From Craspedostauros australis (taxonomy: Eukaryota; Bacillariophyta; Bacillariophyceae; Mastogloiales; Achnanthaceae), in contig JAMXDE010000058.1 of the NCBI GenBank assembly GCA_026770025.1, positions 62,001 through 126,000 of the forward strand: DNA of 64,000 bases. The letters are read 5' to 3'. The number at the start of each line of letters is the position of its first letter. Position 1 is the first letter of the stretch. The position numbers and the translations under genes were made by a program. Under the pieces are notes generated by a model. It was not told the DNA's origin and made no database searches. It worked only from the letters and a program-made list of their open reading frames with translations. This document shows positions 11,182 to 22,438 of this stretch, one piece after another.

Positions 11182-14100
11182 ATGGTGAAAACCTTGCACA
11201 GTCGCAATCGCAACACCGCCAGCAACAGCAACAACAGACGCAACAGCAACAATATCAACACCGGCAACTATCGCAATTCAAATCAGTTGGTGCAACCATC
11301 AAATCGAGACCCATCGGATCGGTCTTCCGTTGCCGTCCCGATCCAGCAACTGGACTGTGCCACCACAACCACAACCACATCTACAACCACCAGCACCGCA
11401 CAACGTCATCGCAATTCGAACGATTCCACCATGTCCAGCCCATCGTCGCCATCGTCATTCAGCATGACTGCAAAGCCCGTCCGCGACCAACCCGATGTAC
11501 CGATCGCTGCGCTGTCACCACCGACCTTTCATGACGATGCGCAAGACGAAATCATCGATCAGAAATTGCAGGAGCACGCCAGCAGCTGCCTTCCTGTTGC
11601 TGCCTCGGCTGAACAGTTTGCGACCTCCAACGCTTCGGCCATCGCTGCAATGGCTGCGGCCATAGCGGCACGGACGAGCCAAGCATCAGGCACGCCACCA
11701 ATCCCCACGGCAAACCTTGCTCAGCAAGACGAAGAACCACCCACCACAGACAATACGGAAACCAATACTGTCACTCCTACCGCCACCTGCAGTGGCAATA
11801 CCAAAGCGCTGGCCAGGCCAACAGCACAACTGGAGCATCACCATGCGAATGATGACATCAACTTCTCATCGCTTTGCATCGCCGCGGCATCCACCATTGC
11901 CAAATCAAGCGTCGCGCAGGATTGCCTCTTTCCACCGGCCCCCGCATGCGCACCTGCCGACAATCGTGGAGACGATCCTACAGCGGGCGGCACCGTCACG
12001 GTACCGTTCTCCTTCGCTTGCATGCTGCTGCCATCGCAGATCACCCCGCGCGTCCTCACCGCCGATCCACATGCTGCCGACGTGGTCGATCATGAGCGGC
12101 TGCTGGAGGAGATCGAGGCGGAGACGCTGGCTGCCGAACGTGCCAAAGCGGCCGAATACGCCGAACGACAACGTCAGGAGCAGTTGCTGAGACGGCAGCA
12201 GGAACTGGATCTTCGCACCCTGTACGACATCGATGGCGGGCATCACGAACTGTCCGCCCATCTGGAGGAGCTGGGGCAGCAGACCCTGGAGGAGGTGCAT
12301 TACCAGTCCGCAAAGACGTACGGTGCCTACCAATCCCTCCAATCCAACGTGACGACCCAATGGCAGAAGATCAAGTGCCCCAGGCCTGACCAGACCGGTG
12401 AGCCGCAGGACCACCATTCCGCGACGGCGTCGATGATGGCGGACGAAGCGAGCGAGTCGTTGGACTGCGTGGCATGCCACACGGACTGCGGGGACCATCA
12501 CTCCTTGGACGATCTGCTATCCCCCACCACCATAGTGCAGAGCGTGATGGACGAGCCGTGCGGCAGGAAGCAGGATGCGCAACACTCCCACCATGATTCG
12601 GCTGCACGAACGAGGCACGCCGGCACGAGCGGTCGGCACAGAACAAGACGAGAACGCATGGCGCAGACGAGATCGAAGCAGCACGAACATCGCAAGCCCA
12701 ACGGTTGCGTGCAGGCGGGGTACGACTGTGCGCAGGCACTGCCCATGGCGTCGAAATCCCAAACTGCGCCCATGCGGTACGAGACAGGCGATCGGAGCCG
12801 GCCCCATGGTCCGTATGGACATGACCAGCAGGGTACGAATGCAACCCATGACGAGGATCGCGACGAAGGAGCCGGATTAATCACCCACAGATCCAACCTG
12901 ATCAAGGAAAAGAAGAAACTGAAGAAGGCGAAGTCGAAAAGATCCAAGGGCAAGTCACGCAAGAGTCGCAACGTGGCATCATCCACTCCGGGCAACGATC
13001 GCGGTGATTCGCACGAGCATGCAAGCCACGCCCACGGAACCAAATCATCCAGAAAGACAAACACGAATGCCGAAACCAAAGACAAGGCAGAAGCTCAAGG
13101 AAGAGAAACAGCGGCAGCAGGGGCAGCAGCAGCAGCAGCCGTATCCAAAACAGAAAGCAAGACGAAGGGAGGCAGGGGTGCCGACCGAAGAAAGAGCAAG
13201 AGGAGAGCCAAGGATGCTCGTGGAAGTGCTGTGAACAGTTCAGACTTGGATCGCAAGGTGAACATGACTGACGCAGAAGGCAAACGTGACCAAAACGAAG
13301 CTGACACCAAGGTTGAAATGAATGAGACTCGGCAGCCGACCAACCGCCATAAATCCAAAGGGCAAGGCATCGACCGCAAGAGATCCAACCATGAAGGATC
13401 TGATATTAATGAAGCGGACAATGCTCAGTGTGCGGCCGAGGCTAATTTGGGTGAAGTGGACGTTGCAACAGAACCTGCGGTGGCCAAGACGCACTCGGGG
13501 AAGGGGCGCGATGATGCGAACGTCAACGTTAAGTTGAACATCAACGTGGAAGTGAAAGAAGGACGAGAACTGATTGACTTGACAGAGGAGAAGGATGATG
13601 GCAACAGCAACAACGACGACAACGATGGTGATGTTGACGCTGGATTGAAACCGTCATCCTCGCAGTCTTCGTCAGATGACGCCTCCACAGTCGCAGTGAA
13701 GCCAGATTCCAAAAGCGTGACGAGATCCGAAAGCAGGCACAAATCAAAGCCCAAGTCCGACTCGAAGTCAAGCTCAAAGTCCAGCGCAGCACCGAAGGCA
13801 ATGACATCAACCGAAGCCTCAGGACACGAAACGCTCACGGCGCCACAAGCACAACAGCAATCACAAGCGCAACAGAACTCGGAAGAGCCAGGCCAACCGA
13901 AACGATGGAATGACGCTGAACGACTTGCAATGTCTGAGTTTGTTACACGGAGCCAGTTGGAGCCCGAGGATCCAAACACAGAAAGTGAGCTGATGTTGAC
14001 ACCAAGCCAAGCACAACCACCAACGCAGGCAGCACAACCACCAATCACGACAGCAGACCATCTCACACCACAGATCATGTCGCCATCAAGAACCGAACCA

Positions 14101-17100
14101 CGATCTGCCTCCACATCGCCTCCATTCCCAACATCTCCGACATCAGCAACTTCGACATCGATGCATGCCCACAACCTCTTCGAAGTATCCGAACCAGCAC
14201 GATCCGATGCCGCAGCATCGAACGCAACAGCATCCACAAGATCCACAGCAGGTGCCGACCGTCTCGCATTTCTGCTCTCGGAACAGCTACGAATCTCCAG
14301 AGAGATTGGCGAACAACGAAACACGATTGGGACGGAGCGAAATGATGCGTTTGGATGTGATGCGACTGATTCGACTCAAACTATGGAACAACGTGCCCCA
14401 CAACCGAATCCCGCCGGACGAGGCACACGAACAAACACATCAAGACGCGAAGCGTTTGGCGGTGATTGTGATAGCGGCGATGTCGATGGGCACAATGGCG
14501 CGAACAGTGGCATGTTTGGAGGTGACCAGCATCCACAGCAGGGTCTGCAACAGCATCCTCCGTACGACCATTCCACTGCTGCACTTCATCCCGCTATTCA
14601 TGACGCTCCCCCATCCTCAGATCATCGCCTGCATGACCACGGACGTCAAGTGAATATTCATCCACAACATCGCCGACACTCACAACAGCAGTCAACGCAG
14701 CAGCAGCAGCAACAGCAACAGGGAGACGAGAGAGCGGCGCCAGAGGTCATAAACTGGACAGACGCCACTACTTCGAAGACCAACCAGACAGAGCTTCCGA
14801 CCGATCACCAATCAACTGAAGATAGCCAAGCACTGCGCGCGGACAGGAGTTCTCCAATCGACGCAAGCGCAAACGGAACTGGCATCGCCGACGGTGAGCC
14901 AAACGCGAGCACTGCAGCAGCTCCAACTGTTGCCAAAGGCACCGATCTGTTCGCTCGCAGACGACGCGTTCAGGAGTACAGAGCCTCGCTGAAGCTTCAG
15001 GATCATCACAAGAACAGGCGATTGGCCATTCAACAGCCACAGCAACAGCAACAACAGCAACAGCAACAGCAACATTCATTAGAATACCACCAGCATCCAC
15101 AGCTATCTTCACAAGACGAAAGAGAGGATCGGCACACTCATCCTACTAGCAGACAACTGCAAGAGAACGACAGAGTTGATGCACCCATACCTATACCACA
15201 CAACGACGACTACGGCTCCAACTACGACTATACTGGAAAATACCCTCACCACAACTCCTCCGACGATTCGTATCAAGCATATCAACCTTATCAAGCATAC
15301 CATCCCGTTGATCCGATCAACATCGAGGAACGCACGCAGCCAGCCTCCCCTCCACACACTCAAGTACGTCACGTTTGGGACAGCCGCGAAGACGACGCGC
15401 ATCAAGTTGTGACCAGCGATATCGGTCACAACCACAACGGCGGTGAAAGCAGCGACTACAACAACGCTTACGACGCCAAGCAACAAGGTAACCAACAAGG
15501 CAACCAACAAGGTCGCAGCCACAGCCACAGCCAATACAATAACCAATACGACAACCAATACGACAACCAATACAGGCATCACGGAGGCGGCGACATCCAA
15601 CACGTGGGCCACTTCAGCGCTCGCGACATTCATAACAGTATCAACGATCCAGCTCACTTTGTGACACAACTCCACAACAAGTCGGCAGCACACCATCCCA
15701 ACGACTGGACCGGTGGTCGTGCCACGAGAAGAAGCCATACAGAATTCGTGGAGGAGAACTCTGCTACAAACGCTTCCGAACAGGCACACCTTGGTTCGAA
15801 CGCACAAAGAAGTGGCAGCGAGTACGTCGGCAGGCCCAAGAGAGAAACTCCAACTTCATTTGATCGATTGGGTTTTCCAGGACACGCACGGCAGCAACGT
15901 CCCGATTGGCATCGTCAGCACCAGCACCAGCAGCAGCAGCAAGAGTACGAACCGACCAGCATCCACCATCACACCAGTAGCTACGATCACTACCAGCGCC
16001 ACCAACCGCAACAACAGCATTATCATCAACAAGACCAGCAACAGCAGTACCGACAGCAGCAGCAACAAGAGCAAGAATACCAACAACCGTCTGAGCACAG
16101 CCGACACCACGAACGTGAGGAGTACGACGAGCAGCCATTTGCTTGGATTCAAGACAGGCCTCAACCTGAAACGTCGAACACAAACTTAGTCGCTGAAGGG
16201 AATCACATTGATCATCTCCACGTTCAAACCCTCAGCCACAACAGACAACACCTTGACAGCCAACATACAAACTCGTACGACTACGCTCCGGCACCCATCA
16301 GCAAGCCAATCAGCAGCAATCCAGACCGGACCTTCAACGACGATTCAGCACAGAACCGTTTTGTCATCAACGATAGCAGCGACGCACCATCCGTCAGGTC
16401 ATTGGAATCTCTGGAGCCATTGGATCCGTTGGTCGTTGTCATCGGCACCAGCAACCACAGCCGCGGCTACGCAACCAATCAGAACGACATTGGGTCACGC
16501 AGTCCCGACCAGCACAAGCAATCAGCGCACCAGCGGTACCGCGGCTTGCAGTCCAAACTCCCGTCAATTTCGGAAGGCACCGGCAAGGGTATTGTCAAAG
16601 ACACCGGCGTGAGCAGAGCGGAAACGGCATTGCAGCTTGTCGCACACAACGGCCATCAGCGTCCGCAACGTGACAGCCGCCATCAGCATCGTCGTCAGCA
16701 GCAGCAGCAGCAGCACGACGAAGATCGAAGTCTGCACCTCCAGAACACCCACCATCGCTTTCGGAGACAGTCACAGGGCCACCGGATCCTTCCCATCACT
16801 TCAAACATGCCGTCCTCGCAAGGCGATCCGCTACCGTCAGCATCATCGCCGAGCAATGCCAAACTTGGCAACGCCCGCGGTCAGATAGATGCCAGGAACA
16901 GCACGCCCTCCGCAGCAACGGGAAATGCGTCAAATGATCCTGACAGCGACTCCGCATCCGCCAGTTCCAACGTCCGGCAGGAGCAAATCGACAACCTCCG
17001 AAATCGAGTGGACTCCGTGTTGCATCAACTGATGCAGACATCCATGGCGGGTGGCCAAGCGTCGATGATGTCCATGCAGCAGCAGCAAATGTATGCCTCC

Positions 17101-19538
17101 AACCCGAATGGTATCCAACTGATGTCGAGCGTGTCTCAAGCCGAGTCCGTCGATGGCAGCAGCCATCTGCTGTGGAGCGACTCCGGTGGTCCCAGCCTTT
17201 CGATGCCATCTCAGGAAACGATGGTCATCAGGAACACGCACGCGACGGGCGCCGCACCCCAGAACCACTCTCAGCAGCAGCAGCAGCAGCAGACGGCTTC
17301 GTCGTTGCTGTCTGCAGGCGAAAGGCCGGACAAGCTCAACTTGCGCCAAGCCTCAGACGCAAGCCAGCAGAGCAACGTGAGTATGGCATCCGCCTCCAAC
17401 ATGCCCCTGTCCAGCAACGCCCAATCCAACCCCAACCGCGCAGGTCCTGGCACGGGCGCCATGGATCCGCCATCGGACGCGATCCCGCGCTCCCAAGCAT
17501 TCCCAAATAACGATGCGGTCAGCGCCTCGTCGTCATCAACATCATCGTCATTAGCGCCGGTGGGGATATCTTCTGCGTCTTCTTCGTCATCCACCGCAGT
17601 TGAAATGGCAAAGAAGAAGTGGATCGTCGACCCGTACGGCGATCAGGGAGAGTTTGATGGACAAATCTTGACGAGCACGAAGCTGCCGCAGGGCAAGGGC
17701 ACCATGTGCTACTCCGATGGCAGAGTGTACTCCGGCAACTGGCAGCATGGCCACTGGCACGGGCAAGGATCCGCCATGTTCTCCAACGGTGACGTCTTCC
17801 AGGGTGAATACCACCAGGATCAGCGCCATGGCCACGGCGTGTACAAATGGAAGGACGGGAGAGGTACGTGACATTGGTGGAGTACGAGTACGACGACTGC
17901 TCTATTGCTTGCATCGCTCGCCTGCAATTTGTATCGAGCGATATGAAGCGGTGTGATGCGATGTGACATGTGCTACTCCATGCGATTATGTGGGTGGCGC
18001 TGATGGTATGGATGGAGCCTGGGATGCTTGGTGCACGCTTGGTGCGCTTGTGGCACTTGGGGATGTTTGTGGAATGAGGTTGGAGCGGACAAGAACTGTC
18101 ACAGAGACCGATGCCTCGATTTTGTGATGGGAGTTGAATCGTGACATTGTTTGGTTGCAGATCTTTGGAATCTTTGACATCACAAATTGAATCGTGAAGC
18201 ATCACTGGTCGGTCAGTATCTGTGATCTTCGCTCTCCTCTTGTGTTGGCGTCGCAAGGTTCGCTCACCCGCTGCGACACACTGCTCTCTCCCTCTCTCTC
18301 TCATTTGTTCACATCCGCGTGGCGATCTTTGCCAACGACACTGGCACGGGCACGGGCAACAACACAATTCACGACTGAACTGATGTTTGGGACCTCTCGT
18401 CTCTGTTCGAATGACATTCTGCATGTCCGCCATGGCACAAAAACGTGCACATCCAATTCGATTCCATCTCCCTCTGCTGTTGACGAATCCTGACCTTCTG
18501 CGACCATGATACGCCACCGCCTGACCCACGACCCAACGCAACGCTGCATCAATCACATTGCACCATATCACACACTCAGTCTACGCCGGTCAATTCCACA
18601 TGGACCAACGCCAAGGTGAAGGCAAATACACATGGCCTGACGGAGCCAAGTACGAAGGGGAATTCCACAAGGGACTCCGTCATGGACAAGGCTCGTACAC
18701 CTTCCGAGATGGCAGCAAGTACACAGGAGAATGGCAGAAGGGAAAGTACCATGGGTTTGGAGAGGTGAGTTGTTGATCAGACGAGCGCGCGAGTACTGCA
18801 TGTACCGCACATGCCAATGCTCTACTCTTCTCCGCTGCCTGCCGACAGTGAGCATTATGGCTGGCCATTTGCGACATCCGTGGCATCTGAGCATTATGCG
18901 TGATGGAATGGAACGGGACAGGATGGATACCGACAACAATACCTGTGCGGACCGCGATGCTCGCGCTCTGCACTTGCATTCACGTCTGCGACTTTTCAAG
19001 CAGTTTTGGGTGTCTTCGGCGAAGTTTCTTTGTTTCCCTTTTTCTGTTTGTGTGGCGTCATACCAATCCAGAGAGCGCACTTGTACGTTTGTCTGAGCTG
19101 CGATGCCTTCATCCAAGCACTCACGCGACACTGTGCCAACATTCCTTGTGTGGTATCATCCACGTCTGATCGTACCATCTCCTTCATCCTTTCTCATCGT
19201 GCCATCTCCCCATCGCTCATTGTCCTTGTGCACAATGCCTCTCTTCAAACAAAACGTATCATTGATGAATCTGCCACTCGGTTGCTTCCGTCTTTCCTTC
19301 ACCACAGTGCCGATGGGCGGATGGCAGGCTCTACCAAGGCGAGTGGCATCACGGCAAGGCGCACGGTCGTGGCCGCGAGACGAGACACGATGGCTCCGTG
19401 CGCCATGACGGCCGATGGGAGAATGACGTCCCGGTCCGATCCAGCAGGAGCAGCAAGTCCAGCCGGAAGAGCGGGCAATCGAATGCACCTGACAACACCA
19501 ATGATACCGACAACGTCACTCAATCCGCTAATGTGTAG
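11182..19538 (+). CDS. Giant disordered protein with C-terminal MORN array
   Basis: Three exons: 11182-17863, 18580-18764 and 19308-19538, with introns of 716 bp (GTACGT to CTCAG) and 543 bp (GTGAGT to CACAG). Both joins restore MORN repeats (KWKDGR to VYAGQF; HGFGE to CRWADG), which supports them. The product is about 2365 residues if the first in-frame ATG (11182) is used; ATG 11431 has a better context (CACCATG), and an upstream exon is possible. Residues 1-2140 are low-complexity, with polyQ near 15040-15073 and 17276-17291, many KS/KR-rich basic tracts, and one possible helix near 12100-12360. The last ~190 residues hold about six MORN repeats and a closing unit (GRGRETRHDGSVRHDGRWENDVPV). 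Probable role: a membrane-associated scaffold; the exact function is unknown. Confidence 0.85.
17864..18579 (+). other. Intron 1 of the giant MORN gene
   Basis: Donor GTACGT follows exon base 17863, and acceptor ACACTCAG ends at 18579. Without it the MORN array would end at a TGA after GGT ACG. The intron carries pyrimidine-rich tracts (CTCTCTCCCTCTCTCTCTC near 18283-18302) and no conserved frame. Confidence 0.8.
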
Positions 19539-20266
19539 AGTAGAGTAGAGCAAATGGTTCTGTTGCATGAGTACTATACGACTAGCACACTGACTCTCTA
19601 TGTTCCTCAATTCAGAAACAGATGCTCTGGAGTCGAGTGCTCTGGTTGAGACTTGCCGCGGCTGCGTGTTTGAGTTGAAGTATGCCTGGAGTCCTGGTGG
19701 GCCACGACTTCATGACGCGATGTTATTGCGAATGCCTCATCCAGACACGAAGGCAGACATTAGGTCGCTGGTGTCAAATCAAGAGAGTATAGTGGTATTG
19801 TATTACATTACATTGCATTACATTATAGTAGTAATGTATTATAGGATAGGAACTAAAGGGCACGATGTGAATGCAGCAAAGGAGTGTAGAGCACTCCCTC
19901 CAAGTACACGCGCAGGTCCTGCAGAGCATGCTCCAACTGATCCACGCCATACTCTAGTCTGCTCCACTCCACTCTGCCCATGGAGACGCGTCCGTACCAA
20001 CGTGTCATTCCGGCCCAGCACACGGCAAGCCCATGGTGCATGTAGCACAGTTCGTAGGCAATGGTACTATATTAGATATTGTGTATGATTAGGCACCAGA
20101 GCGCAAGGCAACAGGGTTGTACTAGTATTCTATTGGAGTGAATTATGGAGCACGAGCACAGCCGTTCCATTCGTATAATACCTTTTATGAATCTGCAACT
20201 GCGTCTGTGCCTGTACTTGTAGTGGAGCGTGTGAGCCTATGGGGCGTGTACTTTCCAAACTCAACT
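19539..20266. other. Convergent intergenic spacer
   Basis: This lies between the 3' ends of the giant MORN gene and the macro-domain gene. It contains ATTAC-type repeats around 19800-19845, where TACATTAC can pair with GTAATGTA. No gene is supported. Confidence 0.55.
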
Positions 20267-21364
20267 TTACTCTCCATCTTGTTGGTGCTGGTGAACGCGA
20301 TGATGGGCGTTGTTGCTGTTCTGAGGATGGAGGCGATGTCTTCCACTGGCGACTGAAGTCGGCGAATAAGGAAGGTTGGCATCGTCTTGGTTGTTTGGCC
20401 ATCGCTTCTCATTGTACTCGTCGTGACCGCGAGGAGAGATATCCATGCTGTCCCGTGTTGGCGCTGAATGGGCGCTGTCGTTGTTGTTGTCGCTGTTGCT
20501 GTTACTTCTGTTGCGATGATGATGGTGCGGCTCTGCATGACGCGGATGGGCTGGTCCGTTGACCCCATGTTGGCTGCCATCGCTGTCGCTGTTGCTGCCA
20601 CCGCCTTCATCCTTCGTTCTGCTGCGGTTGGAACACAGGAGGGCGGGATCGAGGTGATCGGCCTGGACGGCAGGCGCTGATCTGCGACGGTACGGATTGA
20701 CGTGCGGCGAAGGCGGACCAAGACTGCCCGACGAACGACGGAATTGGTTGTTACGTTGCAGTTCAATGTACTGTCGTTGTTGGCTATGCAGGAACTGCTG
20801 GCGAGATTGCTCCTTCTGAAAGTGCTCGTATCGCATGGCCTGGTTCGTTCTGTAGACATCGCGGCCTGCGAACGGCGCCGGGGAGACGGGAGGGGCTGGC
20901 TGGTACACCACGAGCGTGTGATCTTCCCCCCGCAGCTCGCTGTCGATGATCTGGGCGATGTGCCTCCAGTCCCCACCGGCCAGACCAGCGCCGATCTTGG
21001 GGTACCCGATCCGCTTGCCTGCAAAGTCGTGCTTGAGTTGCGCGAAGAGGCATCGCACTGCGTGGTAGTCTACATTGCGGTACTTGCGTCCGATGTTGTC
21101 AACGTGGACTCTGTAGTCGTACTGGGTGTAGCCATTGACGACGACCAGGTCCCCGTCGTTGACATTTGCGTGAGTGTAGGTTCCAAGCTTGTCCCTGCAG
21201 GCGAACTTCGAGTGGCAGTCTGCGGTGTAGGCCTCGGGGAAGACCACCCTGATGGTGTTGGCGACGCCAGCCCCCATCGTGTGGAAGCAGTTGCAACCGT
21301 GGATGATGACATCGAAGCGGCCGCTCAGGGCCATCTCGATCAGGTCTCCCTTAATGATTCTCAT
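20267..21364 (-). CDS. Macro-domain protein (phage/bacterial type) with disordered tail
   Basis: Single exon, 365 residues, ATG at 21364, stop TAA. Residues 1-160 form a macro domain of the phage T4 Tk.4-like / Appr-1''-p-processing type: IIKGDLIEMA, then VIIHGCNCFHTMGAGVA with the ADP-ribose-contacting Asn and Gly-rich loop, FPEAYTAD, LVVVNGYTQYDY, and IGYPKIGAGLAGGDWRHI. Such domains bind or hydrolyse ADP-ribose derivatives. Residues 160-365 are a Q/R/S/N-rich disordered extension with no known domain, typical of other proteins here and not of phage or bacterial homologues. That combination suggests a transferred domain that gained a host-style tail. The family call is secure; the substrate is not known. 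Confidence 0.87.
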   Translation of the reverse strand: MRIIKGDLIEMALSGRFDVIIHGCNCFHTMGAGVANTIRVVFPEAYTADCHSKFACRDKLGTYTHANVNDGDLVVVNGYTQYDYRVHVDNIGRKYRNVDYHAVRCLFAQLKHDFAGKRIGYPKIGAGLAGGDWRHIAQIIDSELRGEDHTLVVYQPAPPVSPAPFAGRDVYRTNQAMRYEHFQKEQSRQQFLHSQQRQYIELQRNNQFRRSSGSLGPPSPHVNPYRRRSAPAVQADHLDPALLCSNRSRTKDEGGGSNSDSDGSQHGVNGPAHPRHAEPHHHHRNRSNSNSDNNNDSAHSAPTRDSMDISPRGHDEYNEKRWPNNQDDANLPYSPTSVASGRHRLHPQNSNNAHHRVHQHQQDGE

Positions 21365-21370
21365 GTTTGT

Positions 21371-21403
21371 GCCTGGATTGTGCTTGGGTTGTGCTTGGAT
21401 TGT
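21371..21403 (-). repeat. 11-bp tandem repeat in the leader of the macro-domain gene
   Basis: Three near-identical 11-bp units (GCCTGGATTGT, GCTTGGGTTGT, GCTTGGATTGT) begin 6 bp upstream of the ATG of the minus-strand gene. Confidence 0.9.
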
Positions 21404-21762
21404 ATGCCTTGTGTGGCTTGTATACTCTTGAGTGTGGACGGACGTCTTGGCCGTGCTACCTCCTCGTGGCGATCGTGATCAGACAAAGGATGAAGGGCTG
21501 CTGCTTGCGAGATTATGGAGGTTGTTGAAGTTGTCCTCTTTGCTCGCACCGTGATACTGCCGTGGAGTGTAAGTGAAGCGTGGTACTACTACTGGTTGAG
21601 CAGAGGAGTCGTTTGCGCGTTTGGCTTGCTGCGTGGCGATTGTGCGAGCGTGGGCACGGTACTACACGAGAGTGGACTTCTGAAATGGAACCGAATCACA
21701 GATGCAAGAGAGGAGCGCGGACAGGGACACGAAAAGGGATGCACAAATGTACGCGGAGTATG

Positions 21763-22438
21763 AACGAGTGGGTTGAGATGAGATGGGTTGAGCAGGAATG
21801 GGGAGTTGAGAGAGTCAGACACGGAGGAAAAGAGACAATCAACGAGACAATCAAAGAGACAGTCAAAGAGACAATCAACAAGACAATCGAAGAGACAATC
21901 GAAGAGGCAGAGCTCGCACCCAACGGAGACAGCTCCGAGACAGAAACGTGCGGCGAAGAAGGTAAGCCAAGACAGCCTGGAGTTTTAGCGGGAGGCTGCC
22001 TTTGCAAACCTGCTTCTTGGCAGACGCCACTTCCGAGCGCCCTTTGGAGTTCACTGCTCTTCGCTGAGTTTCCGGAGTCATGAGGCAGAAGGCGGCCCTC
22101 CTTCATGCTGATGTCAGTGATGACCCTCTCCACCCGGAGCGGGAACGTTAGTCGATACTTACCTATAGTAGTATACTTGTGTGGTTGATTGCTGAGTTGC
22201 TCTGGCCTGTTTGGTTTGGTTTGGTTGGTTTCGTTTGATTGTTTTTATGTGCTTTCTCTTGTGTGGATCCAGTGCTCCTCTCGCATTGCGTTTCCTTGCT
22301 TCCCTTCGCAGTGAACGCTCGCTGAAGTGTGGTCTCTTCTTGTGCGTCTTTGGTGGCACGATCTATGCAGCAACTTGGATGGCACCGGTTGCCGTACGAC
22401 CCACCAACACAGAGGGGTCTGCAAGTGTTGAAGATTGA
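21763..22438 (+). other. Possible small spliced gene built on a 12-bp repeat
   Basis: An ATG at 21763 opens a frame through the 12-bp array (TIKETINETIKET-type peptide). A good donor, AAG then GTAAGC, lies at 21962. A good acceptor, with a pyrimidine tract and TTCGCAG, ends near 22310, implying an intron of about 349 bp, similar to those in real genes here. No single frame gives an obviously natural protein: in the ATG frame the spliced product stops after four codons, whereas another frame continues into a hydrophobic segment (GLFLCVFGGTIYAATWMAP). It may be a non-coding or leader transcript. Confidence 0.2.
21832..21903 (+). repeat. 12-bp minisatellite, 6 units
   Basis: Six units in exact phase of GAGACAATCAAM or its variants (GAGACAATCAAC, GAGACAGTCAAA, AAGACAATCGAA). 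All three plus frames stay open through it. It is related in sequence to the array at 10097-10144. Confidence 0.95.
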
